DNA of 64,000 bases from Eudorina sp. 2006-703-Eu-15 (Eukaryota > Chlorophyta > Chlorophyceae > Chlamydomonadales > Volvocaceae). Below the pieces are notes generated by a model. That model was given only the letters and a program-made list of their open reading frames with translations. It was not told the origin of the DNA and did not search any database. The stretch covers positions 7,501 through 71,500 of the forward strand of contig BDSI01000077.1 in the NCBI GenBank assembly GCA_003117195.1, written 5' to 3'. A program made the translations under genes and the position numbers. This document shows positions 10,128 through 26,670 of this stretch, piece after piece. Position 1 is the stretch's first letter, and every line of letters begins with the position of its first letter.

Positions 10128-12555
10128 ATTGCAATCGTTGCCATATCTTGATGTAGGAAAACTTGAAGTCACAGAGGTTTGCGTTTAATACACTACTGGC
10201 ATTACCTTAGGACAATTCTGAGTTTCTTTTGCCAAGTTCTACCTACTTATGTACCTAGAAACACGTAAGTTGCCAATTTTGAGGTGTACGGAAACACCTG
10301 CTGGCCTTATTCGGTGACACATCGAGAGGGTACACAATGGCGAACCCCAGGACAAGTAACTCAACTGGCTTGTGAAGTGTACGCAAGCGCTGAACGACAT
10401 GCAGACTGTGACACAGCAGTCACTGCGTACACGTCGTGGTACCAGGTGGTACGAGGATGTGCGGAGGGTGTGAGGGGACGGGAGAAGGGTGGGAGGGGAG
10501 CTGGGGAGGGGAGTTTTCCAGGTCCCGTTATCCAGGTCCCTTTATCAACGCCTCGCTGGAGTAGCTTGGCTGTCTTGGGGCTATGCCAGAACGTTTTGCT
10601 TGGATGGATCGGCCGCACACTGCGCAGCTTACCGCGCTGACGGTTTCAATGGATCATGTTACGTCGTTCGTCAGGTGCCAGCAATGACCGCCCAGGTCGG
10701 ACTGTGCAAGTCTGCAGTATGTACGGCCAGCAGGTCCCTTGTACGACCAAGTACGACAGAACGGGTGACTGGTGCATTTGCACCAAGTGGGCATATATCC
10801 GAGGCAGCTATGCATGACGGACTGGTTTGTGACAACATAATTTGTTGCTGTGCTGCTGGGGCGAGTAACCCCAACCAGCAGCAGCATAACAGCAACATAA
10901 CATCTGCCCGCTGCATGCCGCTCACAAATGAGTGAACTACGGTGACGGGGATAGGGGCGACGGAATGGCGAAGCGGCCTCGGCAGCAGCCAGTAGTATAC
11001 GGTAGGTCCCTAACCCAGCCAGCCATGTGTCAAGAAGAGCGGGTTTACGGCGCGCGGCGTGGCGGCGGTTACGGCTACGCCTTGCGCGGGCGGCGGGATA
11101 CGGGGAGTCCTTAAGACGGATACTTTCCCGCCAACCCTGGGTGCACGTTCGGTTACGACGACGGGGATGCAGTCACGTAAACGGCCGTCACACGGCCGTT
11201 GATTGACATGTACGGTGCATTTCACAACCCATGTACGCAACTGTCGTACCCCTGGCATATTGTTCACCCACACGCACCCATCGGGCCCTTGTCGTGCATA
11301 TATCCACAGCGCAACGCCGCACCTGCCGTGGTGGTACCGTACATCAACGGACTTCCGCACCTGTTAGGTACGGACTGAAATTTCACCACGCGGTTGCCCG
11401 ACTTACGTGCCGTACATCTAGCCCAAAACAATTTACTACTAGGGAGGCGCGAAACGTACTTTAATGCAGTAACTCAATTCGATGCCAGACCAAGAGCGAG
11501 CGTATCACTAGGTCGCGATGCCGTAATGGAACCACCGACTGATGACCCATGGGCGGGTCCGATGTTTGTAACCGGGTTCACTCAAATCATATCCGTGGAG
11601 GGACTTCGGCCCCGCCACCAAAATTTGCGTCTGCGGGCCCCATACCAAGGGCCATGCATGCCAACCAAAGGTGTGCGTGCCCACAAAGCAGATGGCCCGC
11701 GGCGCAAGGAGGGGTCCGAACATCTCAGGCAGGCGACCTCAGAACGCGCCCTCTGATCAAATGGCTCAGCGCGACTGGATCCTACGACCGCGAAGGGAAT
11801 TCGACCGATGTAAGGCCCACGGACGGCTAACCCCTCGGTAGCTGCCCAACAACGAACCGTCCCATCGGTTCGCATTACGAACCGCGAAACGCCCCTTAAG
11901 AGCTCGGCGTCGTACATCAGGGTATATGTATAGCTCTTATCTGGACCATCGCGCCCAGATCCACGACATCGTACGACACACAACGGCTCAAAGAGCGGTG
12001 AAGACCAATTTCGGCCATATCCCCAGCGCAACGGGGATCGGCATGTGATTGGAATTCACCGCTGGTTGGTTCTTGAAAGCACGCCAAATCTTTGAGCGTG
12101 GTACAACTCTTTGTCAGACGAACGGGGAACACAGCATCTGTGTCACACAACTACTGCTTTTCTTTCTTGCGTCGATACAACGCGCGCCGCCGCCGCCGCG
12201 TTCTCGCATAGTGTTCGGTCTAACCAAACAGCCAACAAAGGCCCGGGCGCATAACAACCCAAACCCAGGAGCCGTACACGGCCTGGCGGCCGCCCCCTCT
12301 ATCTCCGGGTATATATGTCGGGATCGTCCGTCGAAGGGGCGCGGCGCGCCGGCAGGCGCCGCTCTCCGCAGCACATCACCTTCTTCCGAGTCACGCACCC
12401 ATCCCACCTTTCGCCATCATCACCATCACCACCACCAAAAGCACCATCACCATCACCACCACCACCAAATAAAGCCTACCACGACCATCACCACCAACAT
12501 CAACATCAACCGGGCCTAGGGATCTGGCGCCTAGCGTACCCGGTCCAACCACCTG

Positions 12556-12560
12556 TTACA
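12556..12560 (-). promoter_or_regulatory. Probable polyadenylation signal TGTAA for the ACS gene
   Basis: TTACA on the plus strand reads TGTAA on the gene strand, about 420 nt after the acetyl-CoA synthetase stop. TGTAA is the usual poly(A) signal in volvocine algae, and the spacing fits a normal 3' UTR. A five-base match alone is weak evidence. Confidence 0.4.
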
Positions 12561-12978
12561 CCACAACCCCTCGCTCCATGATACACCACCGACGACAGTT
12601 TCCAGCATCTTCTTCGGTTTCACACCTCTCCGGTCGCCATGGGCCACACCCTTGCCACCGAACCCCGCGCCTGCGACACTGTACCTGACCACCCTTAACA
12701 TCCTTATTCCAAGCCCAGCGGCCCTCGTCGCCCAACCCAGTCCAGCCCAGCCCAGCCCAGCTCATCTCAGCTCCACCCAGTCCAGCCCGCGCAGCCCAGC
12801 TCAACCCAGTCGCTACCACACATGCGGCCCTGCTGCGAACTGACCGCCTCCGCACCGCGACCGATCGAACCAGGCAGGCGTCCGGGCGCGTAGGTGGGTC
12901 ACCGGCTGGTTCAGATCCGGGCCGGCCAGGCCCAGTCCACCGGCTCAGCGCTCTCCCCCCTGTCACATGCCGTCGGCC

Positions 12979-15900
12979 TCACTTGCCGCGGAGCCTGATG
13001 AGCATCTCCACCACGCCCGGCTCGGCCAGCGTGGACACATCGCCCAGCTCCTTTTCTTGCCCTGTGGTGCAGAGTCAAATGAATGCTCAAGGGACGAGGA
13101 TGACGGACCCGCGGAGCCCATAGGTGTGGTACTGTGCGGTACAAGTGCGGTACCAGTGCGGTATAAATGCCGTACTAACGGAAACAGTTGGCTTCGGACG
13201 ATCAGACCCCGGGGGAAGGTCAAGAGCCAGCGGGGCACGTTGCGTCGGCAGTTTGGGTGTCGCCAACCAGGCATGGTACACTACATTGAGGGCGCGGATG
13301 GAGCGGCGAGACCACGAGGCCAGGCAGGAGACCCGAGACAAGCAAGCGATCCGAGACAAGCAAGCGAGCCGTGCGCCTCGCGGCAACAACCTACGCACGC
13401 AGCGGCGGACGCGACAGCGCGCGCCGTGCTGTGCCGCGCACCTGAAGCGATCTTGCGCAGCACGCGCCGCATGATCTTGCCACTGCGCGTCTTGGGCAGC
13501 GCGGGGGCCCAGTGGATGGTGTCGGGCACCGCGAAGGGCCCGATGACTCTGAGGACGCGAGGGGCGGGGGAAAGGGCACGGAGGCGCAGATGCGTGTGAG
13601 GCGCGTGCGCCAGGAGGTCATGCACGGACGGAATGGAGACACGTTGGCGCATACCCGCTCGACTTGCACTGCACGACACACAAGCCGTAACACATCTTAT
13701 GCGGCTGGTGTAGTCTTCGTGGGGCCGCACGGAATCGGTGGCTCGGCGAGTGTTGGTCCCGTCTGCTGATGCTCCTATGGACAAAGACGAACACCTACCC
13801 ATGGTGGGCTTCTCATTTAACACCGACACCTTTGTCAAACGAATGGGAAGCGCTGCAGCCAACATGAAGCATCGTCCCAACTTCATGTGGGCTTGGGTCT
13901 CCCACAGCCTCATACGGTACGGCCCCAGGCCTCAAGCCGGGGCTCTTGCCGTACTCACTTGCGCACGTGGTCCATGAGGGTCTTGCGCATGGCGTCGTTC
14001 TGGTGGTCGGCCCCTCGGAGGGTCACGAAGGCGTAGATGGCCTGGCCCTTGAGCGGATGGTCCACCCTGGGGCCGGGGAGGAGGGAGACAGCGGCAAGGT
14101 TGGAGGTGGGGGGGGTGAGGAGGGGTGAGGAGGGGTGAGGAGGGGTGAGGAGGGGCGAGGAGGGGCGAGGAAAGGAGAGGATGAGGAAGTGATGGCGGTG
14201 GTATGGTAATGGTGAGAATCAGGAGTTGAGGGGAAAAAAACTGCCCTTTTGAGGGGTGAGAAGGTGGATATTGTAGGAAAATGGGTTTGGGGAAGAGGGG
14301 TGAGAGCACTGATTCGCTATTCCCTCGAAAGCTGATGACCTGATCCACTGGTCCTTACAAGAACTTGCGTGGTGGCGGTGGCGGTGGCGGAGGGGTGACA
14401 TATGAACGACAGCGAGACCCATGGGTCACAACCTCGTGGCCCCGAGGTTGCTAACTCACCCGATGACCGCCGCCTCGGCGCAGTCGGCGTGCTCCGTCAA
14501 CGCGCTCTCCACCTCTGCCGTACCGATACGGTGCCCGGACACGTTGATGACGTCATCCACGCGGCCCGTGATCCAGTAGTGGCCGTCCGAGTCGCGGCGG
14601 CACCCGTCGCCGGTGAAGTAGTAGCCCTGCGCCGTACATCCGTACATCATGGCATAAGCAAGCGTGTGGGACCAGAATACGAAAGGTCGCCACAGAGGCC
14701 CCATAGATTCGTACACCCCTCAACACGCCTGGGTGGGGCGGTGTTACTTCCTAATCACATTCCACACACTCCCACACACCCCACAGCCAGAGCACATTCC
14801 AGGCCCCCCCCCGCACCCCACAGCCGACATCCGTTACCAAACGCCTACCTTGTACGGCGCGAAGTACACCTGCTCCCACCGCTCGTGGTCGCCGTACAGC
14901 GTGCGCGCCATACCCGGCCACACGCCACGCAGCACCAGGACGCCCTCCGCCGGCTCGTTATCTACACGGGCGGGGGAAAACAAGGGGGTCCGAAGAGTGC
15001 ACATTACACCCGGGGGATCCAATAAGAAGACGGCATGCCGTACATCTTGACCTGACTGCATGCCGTACATCTTGACCTGACTGCATGCCGTACACATACC
15101 GTACAGGAGGCCCCCCTGTCCGCCCTCCAGATACAAAGTCACCCGCCCACGTGCCACACCGCTGCTCCTCGCGTCTCCCGACACACGCACGGGCTGGGTG
15201 GGGCTAGGGTTCGTTTCCTTCTAAAAACACGCCCCACGCACACGGGGTAGTTCAGGGCGATCGGGCTCAACACACGCCCCACGCACAGGGGGTGGGTTCA
15301 GGGTGGTTGGGCTGCACGCACGCGTCGCGCGATCACCGATGAGCCGCTCCGAAACGACGAGCCCAGGCAGGCAGTCAGGGTGGTGCGGTCTCTCGCTCGC
15401 TCACCCGGCAGCTCCACCCCCGACGTGGCGTCCAGGATGACGGGGACCACACCGAAGTGGGGCACCCCCGCGCTGCCCGCCTTGGCCTGGAACCAGGAGC
15501 ACGGCAGCGGGGACAGCATGCCGTTGCCCGTCTCCGTCTGCCACCAGGTGTCCACGATGGGGCACCGCGAGTTGCCCACCATCTGCGGGGCGGGGGCAGC
15601 GGCAGGGCGGGGGCAGCGGCAGGGCGGGGCAGCAGCAGGGCCGGGGGCAGGGGGCAGGGGCGGGGGCAGCGGCAGGGCGGCAGCGGCAGGGCGGGGCAGC
15701 GGCAGGGTGGGGGCAGCAGCAGGGCCGGGGGCGAGGGGCAGGGCGGGGGCAGCAGCAGGGCCGGGGGCGAGGGCAGGGGGGCAGCAGCAGGGCCGGGGGC
15801 GAGGGGCAAGGTCAGGTCCGCGGCAGGGGCAGGGGCATGAGGGGCAGGGGCAGGGCTGCGTGGAGAGAGAGGAAAGGGCAAGGTCGGGGCAGGGCGGGGG

Positions 15901-18900
15901 CAGCAGCAGGGCAGTGTGTTGTGTGCGACACTGGGTCGTTCCGGCGGTCGCGGCGGTCTCACGCTCTCACCTCGTGGAACCAGTGCCAGGCGTGTTCGTT
16001 CATGGGCTCGCCGGCCGAGGCCAGCACGCGCAGGCTGCTCAGGTCGCTCTGCCGGGGCCAGGCGTCGCCCAGCTGCAGCAGCGAGCGCAGCAGCGTGGGC
16101 GCCGTGTAGAACTGCCGCACCTGCGGGCCCGCGGGCAGGTAGGGGGATGCATGTTGGGGTGGGGTGTGTAGGGTGGGGTGGGGTGGGGTGGGGTGCGAGA
16201 TCGGCGGCGGCACATCCCGCACATGGGGCAAGCAAGCATGAGGCCGGGTCTCTCGCTAACCATACACAACCCAAATCGCAAACCACTACGAACACCTGCA
16301 ACCAAGGGCAGAGAACGACCAGCGACTGCACGATCCCAACCCAACCCGCCCACCTTGTACCGCTCGACCCGACCCGACCCGACCCGACCCACCCACCTTG
16401 TACCGCTCGACCCGACCCGACCCGATCCGACCCACCCACCTTGTACCGCTCGACCCGACCCGACCCGATCCGACCCACCCACCTTGTACCGCTCAACCAT
16501 GCGCCAGCAGCGGCCGCCATCCGGGTGTGTGGGGATGCCGCCCATCATCACCACCGTGCAGCCGCACAGCAACGGACCGTACGACAGGTACGAATGGCCG
16601 GTGATCCAGCCGCTGCAGGGGGAACCGGGGAAGGCAAGCAGGCATACGAAGTGAAACACGACGGCGGACGAGTTTTGGCCAACCCCTGACCCTGACCCGC
16701 ACCCTGACCCCGACCCCGACCCTGACCCGTACACTGACCCGTACATTGACCCGTACACTGACCCGTACACTGACCAGCACCCTCACCAGTCAGCGGTGGA
16801 GAAGACGACGTCGCCCGGCCGCATGTCGTACAGGTACTGGCAGCTGACGCCGACGCCCACCATGTAGCCGCCGACGCTGTGTACGACACCCTTGGGTTTG
16901 CCCGTACTGCCGCTGGTATACAGCAGGAAGGAGCGGTCTTCCGCGTTGAGCCACGTGGGCGGGCAGTTGGGCGACTGTGCGGCGCGTGTGCGGGTTTCAG
17001 GGGCAGGGGCAGAGGACACGTACGATATAGGGGTGCGACGTGATTAAGGGGCCCGACCCAAAAACAGATTCCCAGATCCATCCCGTCGTCCCCCATCTCT
17101 CGAAGTACCACACGCCCTTGCGAGCATCATACCGTACACATTGTCATCACGTCAGGCCGTATGTCGTGCGCTACTGCCGTACGACTTCGCCAGGATCGCC
17201 CCACAGCAGCCCGTGCATGACCCAGATCGCCCGAATCGCCTCCCTGCCGCAAATCCACATCGCCCCCGGCATCCCAGATCCACATCGCCCCCGGCATCGC
17301 AGACCAGCAGCCCAGACTCCAGACCGCGCATCCCATTCAGACCCCGGCATGGGGCAGGCCCAGGCCCACCCACCTGCATGGGCACCGCCTCGTGCCACCA
17401 AATGTCGCGGGAGGCGTCCCAGGGTGTGGACCCCGCCTTGAGCGACGAGGGCACCTCCAGACACAACACCTTCGTGACGGGCTGGCCCTGCTTGGCCGCC
17501 AGCTTCACCGCATCATCCACGATGCCCTTGAGGGGCACCAGCTTGTTGCCGCGCATGACGCCCGAGGCGGTCAGGACCACCTTGCCCCTGCGGCAGGCGG
17601 ATATGGAGCAGCAGGGAGAGGCAGACAGGGAGAGGGAGAGCCGAGGCGGGGTCACAGGGAGAGGCCGGCAGGGAGAGGCAGACAGGGAGAGGCAGACAGG
17701 GAGAGGGAGAGCCGAGGCGGGGTCACAGGGAGAGGCAGACAGGGAGAGGCAGACAGGGAGAGGCAGACAGGGAGAGGCAGACAGGGAGAGAGAGAGCCGA
17801 GGCGGGGTGACAGGGAGAGGCAGGCAGGGGAGGCAGACAGGGAGAGACAGACAGGGGGAGGCAGAACCGAAATGGAGTGACAGGGAGAGGCAGACAGGGG
17901 GAGGCAGAATGGGAGAGCCGAGGTGGACTGACGGAGCAGGGGGCAGCGGACAAGGATTCAAGCGAGACTTCCGGCACGTTGGGACTGCCACTCCGCCAGG
18001 GTGGCTATCTTATTTTTGGGAGTATCTACGGCCAGAGATACACCTGGCTTCGAAACGCTGAAAGTATCTGTCTATGGGGAGATATTTCCGATTGGAAACG
18101 GCCCGAAGTATCTACAGAGGGCAGCGGACAATGCGCAACATTGATGAAGAACTTCCACAACCGAACCCATAAGTGCAACACCTAGCCACAGATGACTGCA
18201 GACGGCGAAAACCGACCCCGGGTGGGAGATATCGGGGACCCAATCACTCGTCCGAGTATATGTCGACGGGAAGATATCATGTCCCACTCGAGGGGTCAAA
18301 GTATCTTAAACTCCATGTTTTGGCAGGCCAAAAGTATCTAAAATTTCAGAAGTTTTTCGGTCGAGTAGATATTTATATCTTAAGATAGCCACCCTGCACT
18401 CCGCAACGCTGAACCCACATCGCTCTCAGATCTGCACTACTAAAGTTCTACTACACGGGCACAGGCACACACACACACATACACACACACGCACGTTATG
18501 GGCGGGCTTCTTGTTACACACACACACGCACACGCACGGGCACGGGCACGCACTTGCAGTCGGCGATGCGCTGCGCCAGGGACTCGGCGCTGAAGCCGGC
18601 AAACACAACGCTGTGCATGGCGCCGACACGGGCGCATGCCAGCATGGCGGCCGGCAGCTCGGCCACCATGGGCAAGTAGATGGTCACGGCTGCGAGGAGG
18701 CCAAGAGGAAAGGTGCAGGGGGGCAAGGGAAGGACATTGGTAGGCAACTTCACAGGTGGTCATATGCAAAGGAGCAGGTGGGGTGGGATGACGCCGGGGA
18801 GGGAGTGGGTAGGGTCCGGTCTGTGCGTCCTGTGGTTGAAGCAGCGTGTTCTTCGCAGGACGGAACGCGTTGTGCGGAGTGTAATCCAAGAGTAATAGGG

Positions 18901-20569
18901 CTGCACGAGTTGATGCGCATTTAAACGAAAACAAACCGAGATGGGGAGGACTGCTCTGCCCACGGAACAGCAGCCAGCACGTGGCTTTTTTTGTCAGTAC
19001 AGCGAAATTGCGGCCCCCCACGTGGGCCCACGCAGCCCGATGCCCGCGAACCCAGATCAAATCCTCGCCACAACCCCAGGCCCTTCTGACTTACAGTCGC
19101 CCTTCTGGACACCCGCGGAGCGCATCCAGTTGGCCTGCGGGCCGAGCGAGTTAACGACGAGGTGGGAGGAAGGGTGCGGCGGTGGATGGACCGATGGGGA
19201 TGTTGTCAAGTACGGAATACGATGCAGCCATGAAGCTGCCGGTATCTGGGTCCGTTGGACCGCTCGGGTTGTGAGAAAGAAAAAAGGAAAGCAAACCGCA
19301 GGGGTGTTGCTTGACACGCGATGAAGCGTGTGAAGGGATAGCGTGGAGCAGGGCACAACAAATCGGGCGCCAGAGTGTGCTTCGATGTGGCACGCAAAAC
19401 TGTACTTGGCTGGAGGAGTGGAGTGGGTAGGCGGGATGTTTCTGTTCGGGGCGAGGGTCCGCCGATCGGCCCCCCTACACAGCAACGCTCCGTTGTGCAG
19501 ATCGAGGTGCGGCGGGGGAACACGCAAGATCCCGCGCAAGGTCCCAAGCAAGATCCCGGGCAAGGTCCCGGGCAAGATCCCGGGCAAGATCTGCGCAATG
19601 CTGCACAATTATTGATACGTGGTAAAGTGCACACGTGTCCCGCCTCCCGCCTCCCAAGTCCCAACATGAGCGCATCCGCCGCACACCACAACGCAGGCCA
19701 AGACGCACCAGTCGAGAGACTTCGTCCAACATTTGGCGGTACGACACGGTACGGCGCTCATTCTCGTCGTTGCCCTCCCACAGCACGCACGGCTCCTCGC
19801 CGCGACCCGCCTCGATCCAGCGGTCCAGGCAGTTGTAGGAGATGTTGGTGGTGCCCCCGCGGAAGAACTCCACGTTGACCGGGCCGCGTCGGAGGTCAGT
19901 GTTGTAGCGCATGTGGCCGCGGGCAGGGAACTGCGGGGTGGGATAGGGGACGCGATCCCAGACGTTAATGGGTTTCTCACGATCCATACGGCAGCACATG
20001 CACGACAGACCAAATCAAACAACAATAAACAGTTTCAGCGAGAAGTTCAATATCTTGACACGGTGATGCATGGGTGGCGGCTTGAGGGACTTGCTGTGCA
20101 ATGGACGCTCCTAGGGCTAGTGACTGGACCAGGTCACGTGCAAGGACTGCCTCATAATCCGTAAATGAAATTGTACCTTGTCCTTCCAGAAGTATCCGAG
20201 TGCCAGTTCGCCCCAAAAAGCCTCGGGATCCTCTACCGACTTCCGGTACATGGAATTGTAAACCTCGGGAGTCGCCAGGAATGGGGTGCGGTCGTTTGTA
20301 GCCGACCCTGCGGTCACAACATTATTATGTTCTTGATCAGGTTTGCATCGGCGGACGGACGCACAATCGAAGCGGAGCTCTGCCAACGTTTCCGGAACTG
20401 GGTGTAACAGTCTAGCACACAAGAGGCAAACAAGGGTACCAGCAAAGAGCCGCCGCCATCCGCACATCACTCAAGGTCACCTCCGGCGTTCGGACCCATT
20501 AATATTGGCTATTGGCCCCACTGTTTTACCTGCCGTAAGTTGACGTGTGAGAATTTCCAGCCGCTGCAT
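12979..20569 (-). CDS. ACS: Acetyl-CoA synthetase (AMP-forming)
   Basis: Activates acetate with ATP and CoA to acetyl-CoA. There are fifteen exons: 20530-20569, 20177-20307, 19709-19930, 19095-19134, 18554-18689, 17374-17587, 16787-16974, 16483-16612, 15971-16120, 15405-15582, 14849-14961, 14460-14626, 13959-14066, 13442-13548 and 12979-13061. They total 2007 nt (668 aa), normal for the family, and every junction agrees in phase. Adenylation motifs are [14 protein letters not shown] (from residue 280), [18 protein letters not shown] (428-436), [27 protein letters not shown] and [11 protein letters not shown]. Lys630 in the last motif is the residue controlled by acetylation in homologues. The 13-codon first exon starts at the ATG whose donor matches the next acceptor in phase. 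It encodes RLEILTRQL, a PTS2-like peroxisomal signal. The C-terminus (RLRGK) is not a PTS1. Introns carry a hAT-type MITE and several minisatellites. Confidence 0.95.
15025..15107. repeat. Tandem ATGCCGTACATCTTGACCTG array
   Basis: About three copies of a 25-bp unit lie in ACS intron 10. The unit carries the CCGTAC word that is frequent across the whole window. Confidence 0.75.
15588..15905. repeat. GGGGCAGCGGCAGGGC minisatellite in ACS intron 9
   Basis: Imperfect units of GGCAGC(A/G)GCAGGGC(C/G)GGGGC fill nearly the whole intron between exons 9 and 10. They hold misleading long frames open on both strands. Confidence 0.8.
16352..16499. repeat. 43-bp tandem array copying an exon end and splice donor
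   Basis: ACCTTGTACCGCTC starts at 16352, 16395, 16438 and 16481, exactly 43 bp apart. The last copy is the real 3' end of ACS exon 8. On the gene strand it reads GAGCGGTACAAG followed by the GTGGGT donor. Each intronic copy repeats both. Confidence 0.9.
16690..16780. repeat. GACCCTGACCCGTACACT array in ACS intron 7
   Basis: Short GAYCCG/GTACAYTGACCC units repeat beside the exon 7 donor. A simple array with no coding potential. Confidence 0.75.
17615..17905. repeat. AGGGAGAGGCAGAC minisatellite in ACS intron 6
   Basis: A 14-bp unit, with GAGAGCCGAGGCGGGGT interruptions, repeats about twenty times between exon 6 and the inserted MITE. Confidence 0.85.
17997..18396. mobile_element. hAT-type MITE (400 bp) with 8-bp target duplication
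   Basis: Terminal inverted repeats are CAGGGTGGCTATCTTA at 17997-18012 and its exact reverse complement at 18381-18396. Both ends are flanked by the same 8 bp, CACTCCGC (17989-17996 and 18397-18404). An 8-bp duplication and CAGGG termini are hallmarks of the hAT superfamily. The inside is relatively AT-rich and dotted with AGTATCT/AGATA motifs like hAT subterminal repeats. It encodes no transposase, so it is non-autonomous. It lies in ACS intron 5, between exons 5 and 6. The intact ends and perfect duplication suggest a recent insertion. Confidence 0.88.
18462..18545. repeat. CA-rich microsatellite next to ACS exon 5
   Basis: Interrupted CA and CACG runs end just before the exon 5 donor at 18553|18554. 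Confidence 0.75.
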
Positions 20570-22400
20570 TTTCTTGCTTGTAGATAAGACAAAGCCTCAA
20601 ATTTCTGGGGCACGACCTCGAGGATCACTCAACAGCAAACTTCCGGCGAACAAAAACCTCAAGGCTTGAGGAGTTGGTCTGCACGCAACGTCGAAGCTAT
20701 GTGGAAGAACAGGCTGACCAAATTATACTCAAAGCAAGCTCTTAAAGAGCACCGTGGGCAGGATGAGCGGGATTATACGGCACCAGTAATGAGTACGAGC
20801 TGGCGCACGGGGCTGACCAACCGAATCGCTATTAAAGCCCTGTCTGCGGCGATGGAGGCTCAGAAGCTTTCCATCAACAGCAAGCTACTCTCACAGTCTT
20901 CAAGAATCTGTAAAAAATTTAGGGCTTTGGTCAACATGGCCCGTTTTCAGGTGCGGCCCTAACCGACTTGCATAAGCAACGCATCACAAATCCCCAACGA
21001 TGACGTGCTGACTCGACAGGAGAATCGGTTTGATATCTTGCTGACGTTATTATCTATTATCTTGCCGTCCTAAGCAGTGTCAGTAAAAGCCCTGGTTCAT
21101 TAAAAGTGACAAAGCGCTCTGTCTCCCGCAACTGTGGCTGTTTCCTGTTAGATTATGAAGGCTGCCTTGGACAAATTTCGTAACGAATAACTGAGGTCCA
21201 ATTAGCCGAGCCGGCGACCATCCGGAACAGGGCATAGCCCCCGATAAGGAAAGCCAACAGGACCCCTGTGGCATGCAGCCATATGTCTTATCTGTTGCAC
21301 TGAGGGTCTGTAACAATCACGTAGCCGTTACGATTACCAGTCCGTCGGTGTCAGTAAGTAGGAAACGGAGGGACAGCTGCACATGCAAGGGTGGAAGTGA
21401 ACCCACAGCTGAAGATTACATAGGATTGCATCAAGGAAGACGCGTTATGGCCGCTTGCACGAAATGGAACTGGCTAGTTTCCTGGCAGCGTGGCATACAC
21501 AGAACGACACAGACCCTCACAGACCACACGCAACCTCGACAATCAGTGCGCCCGCAGAGCCTTGCTGGGCTTTGAGTACGTTCGATTAAAAGGAATCTAC
21601 AAAGGAATTTACATAGGAATCTCGCGTAAGGCCGCGGCTTCGCCGCGACGACAGCGGCACCCTGCTGCACTCAGGCCGCCGTTCTGTTATGTGCAGCCTG
21701 TTCTGGCCTGTACCCCGGAAAACTGGCCCAACAACCAACTCAAGGTCGACCGACACCACCAGGCACCGCCACAATTGATACTTGTGCCACAATAACGGAG
21801 GTGACACTGATTTGTACAAACTCGTACACATACACCTACCCCTAATCCCAGCATGCCCCTGCACATCCGTGTGCCAATCTGCTTCAAATACGGATCCGAG
21901 CTTCCGCGCGGGGTCACGATGCTCTCTGCCGCTGCTGCATTCCCTTTCCCCCAGCAAGTGCTCACCCCGCCATCCTCCCTGCTGACTGATTGACTGAATA
22001 TTACAGCGGACCCCGCAGAGGTATCGTGGGGACCTACCTACCCTACCAGGGATACCCCTTTCATCGTTTCATGTGCCCGCAGGAACCCTAGCCCCCGTAC
22101 CTGCATGTCTGTGCGCATGGATGGTAAGAGCTAACCCAACACGGCCAGCTGATTTCATGGATCACCACTTCGTACAAGAACGCATCAGAAACCGACGTTC
22201 GCTGGGTGCAGAAGAGTGCAGGTGCAGATGCAGGTGCGGGTGCAGCGCAGTGCAGGTGGCCGCCCCTTGCCGCCGCACCTCCTGCATCGATCCGTCCCAC
22301 CCGCATTGGTCTGGACCCCCGTGGCGTCGGACGACCGGAGGCGTTATTGGAGTCTCGCACTCTGCTCCCTGAATGACCAGTAAGCCACCAGTGTGCGGTC
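20570..22400. other. Intergenic upstream of ACS; one weak ORF, no firm gene
   Basis: The part next to ACS is relatively AT-rich and should contain its promoter. 21590-21660 has short AAGGAAT.TACA repeats and a small GCCGCGGC hairpin. TTACA at 22001-22005 reads TGTAA on the minus strand, about 395 nt after the F-box/ankyrin stop, and could be that gene's poly(A) signal. Apart from a doubtful 87-aa frame at 20699-20962, no coding signal was recognised. Confidence 0.45.
20699..20962 (+). CDS. Doubtful short ORF, unknown
   Basis: From an ATG at 20699 (MWKNRLTKLYSKQALKEHRG...) the frame stays open for 87 codons, encoding a basic, helix-prone peptide. It could be a first exon, because TTTCAG|GTGCGG near 20949 would make a donor. 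It is head-to-head with ACS, but no downstream exon was found and no family is recognised. Base composition is lower in GC than the real exons in this window. Confidence 0.2.
   Translation: MWKNRLTKLYSKQALKEHRGQDERDYTAPVMSTSWRTGLTNRIAIKALSAAMEAQKLSINSKLLSQSSRICKKFRALVNMARFQVRP

Positions 22401-26670
<4,270 letters not shown>

Larger units (their letters stand above)
9869..12978. other. No gene resolved; AT-rich left part, hairpin, CAC-rich block
   Basis: 9869-10280 is AT-rich and contains a strong foldback (10056-10127). 10280-12400 has several open frames on both strands, none with a recognisable domain or convincing splice chain. 12410-12470 is a CAC/CAT-rich simple repeat. 12600-12978 is the likely 3' UTR of the acetyl-CoA synthetase gene and just beyond. 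Confidence 0.45.

Noticed and set aside
10489..12031. Plus- and minus-strand frames of about 150 codons
   Set aside because: No recognisable domains, inconsistent codon pattern and no splice partners.
15375..16520. 381-codon minus-strand frame with Val-Gly-Gly and Pro-rich repeats
   Set aside because: A product of the 43-bp and GGCAGC arrays in ACS introns 8 and 9. The real exons inside it (15405-15582, 15971-16120, 16483-16612) lie in other frames or are only partly in this one.
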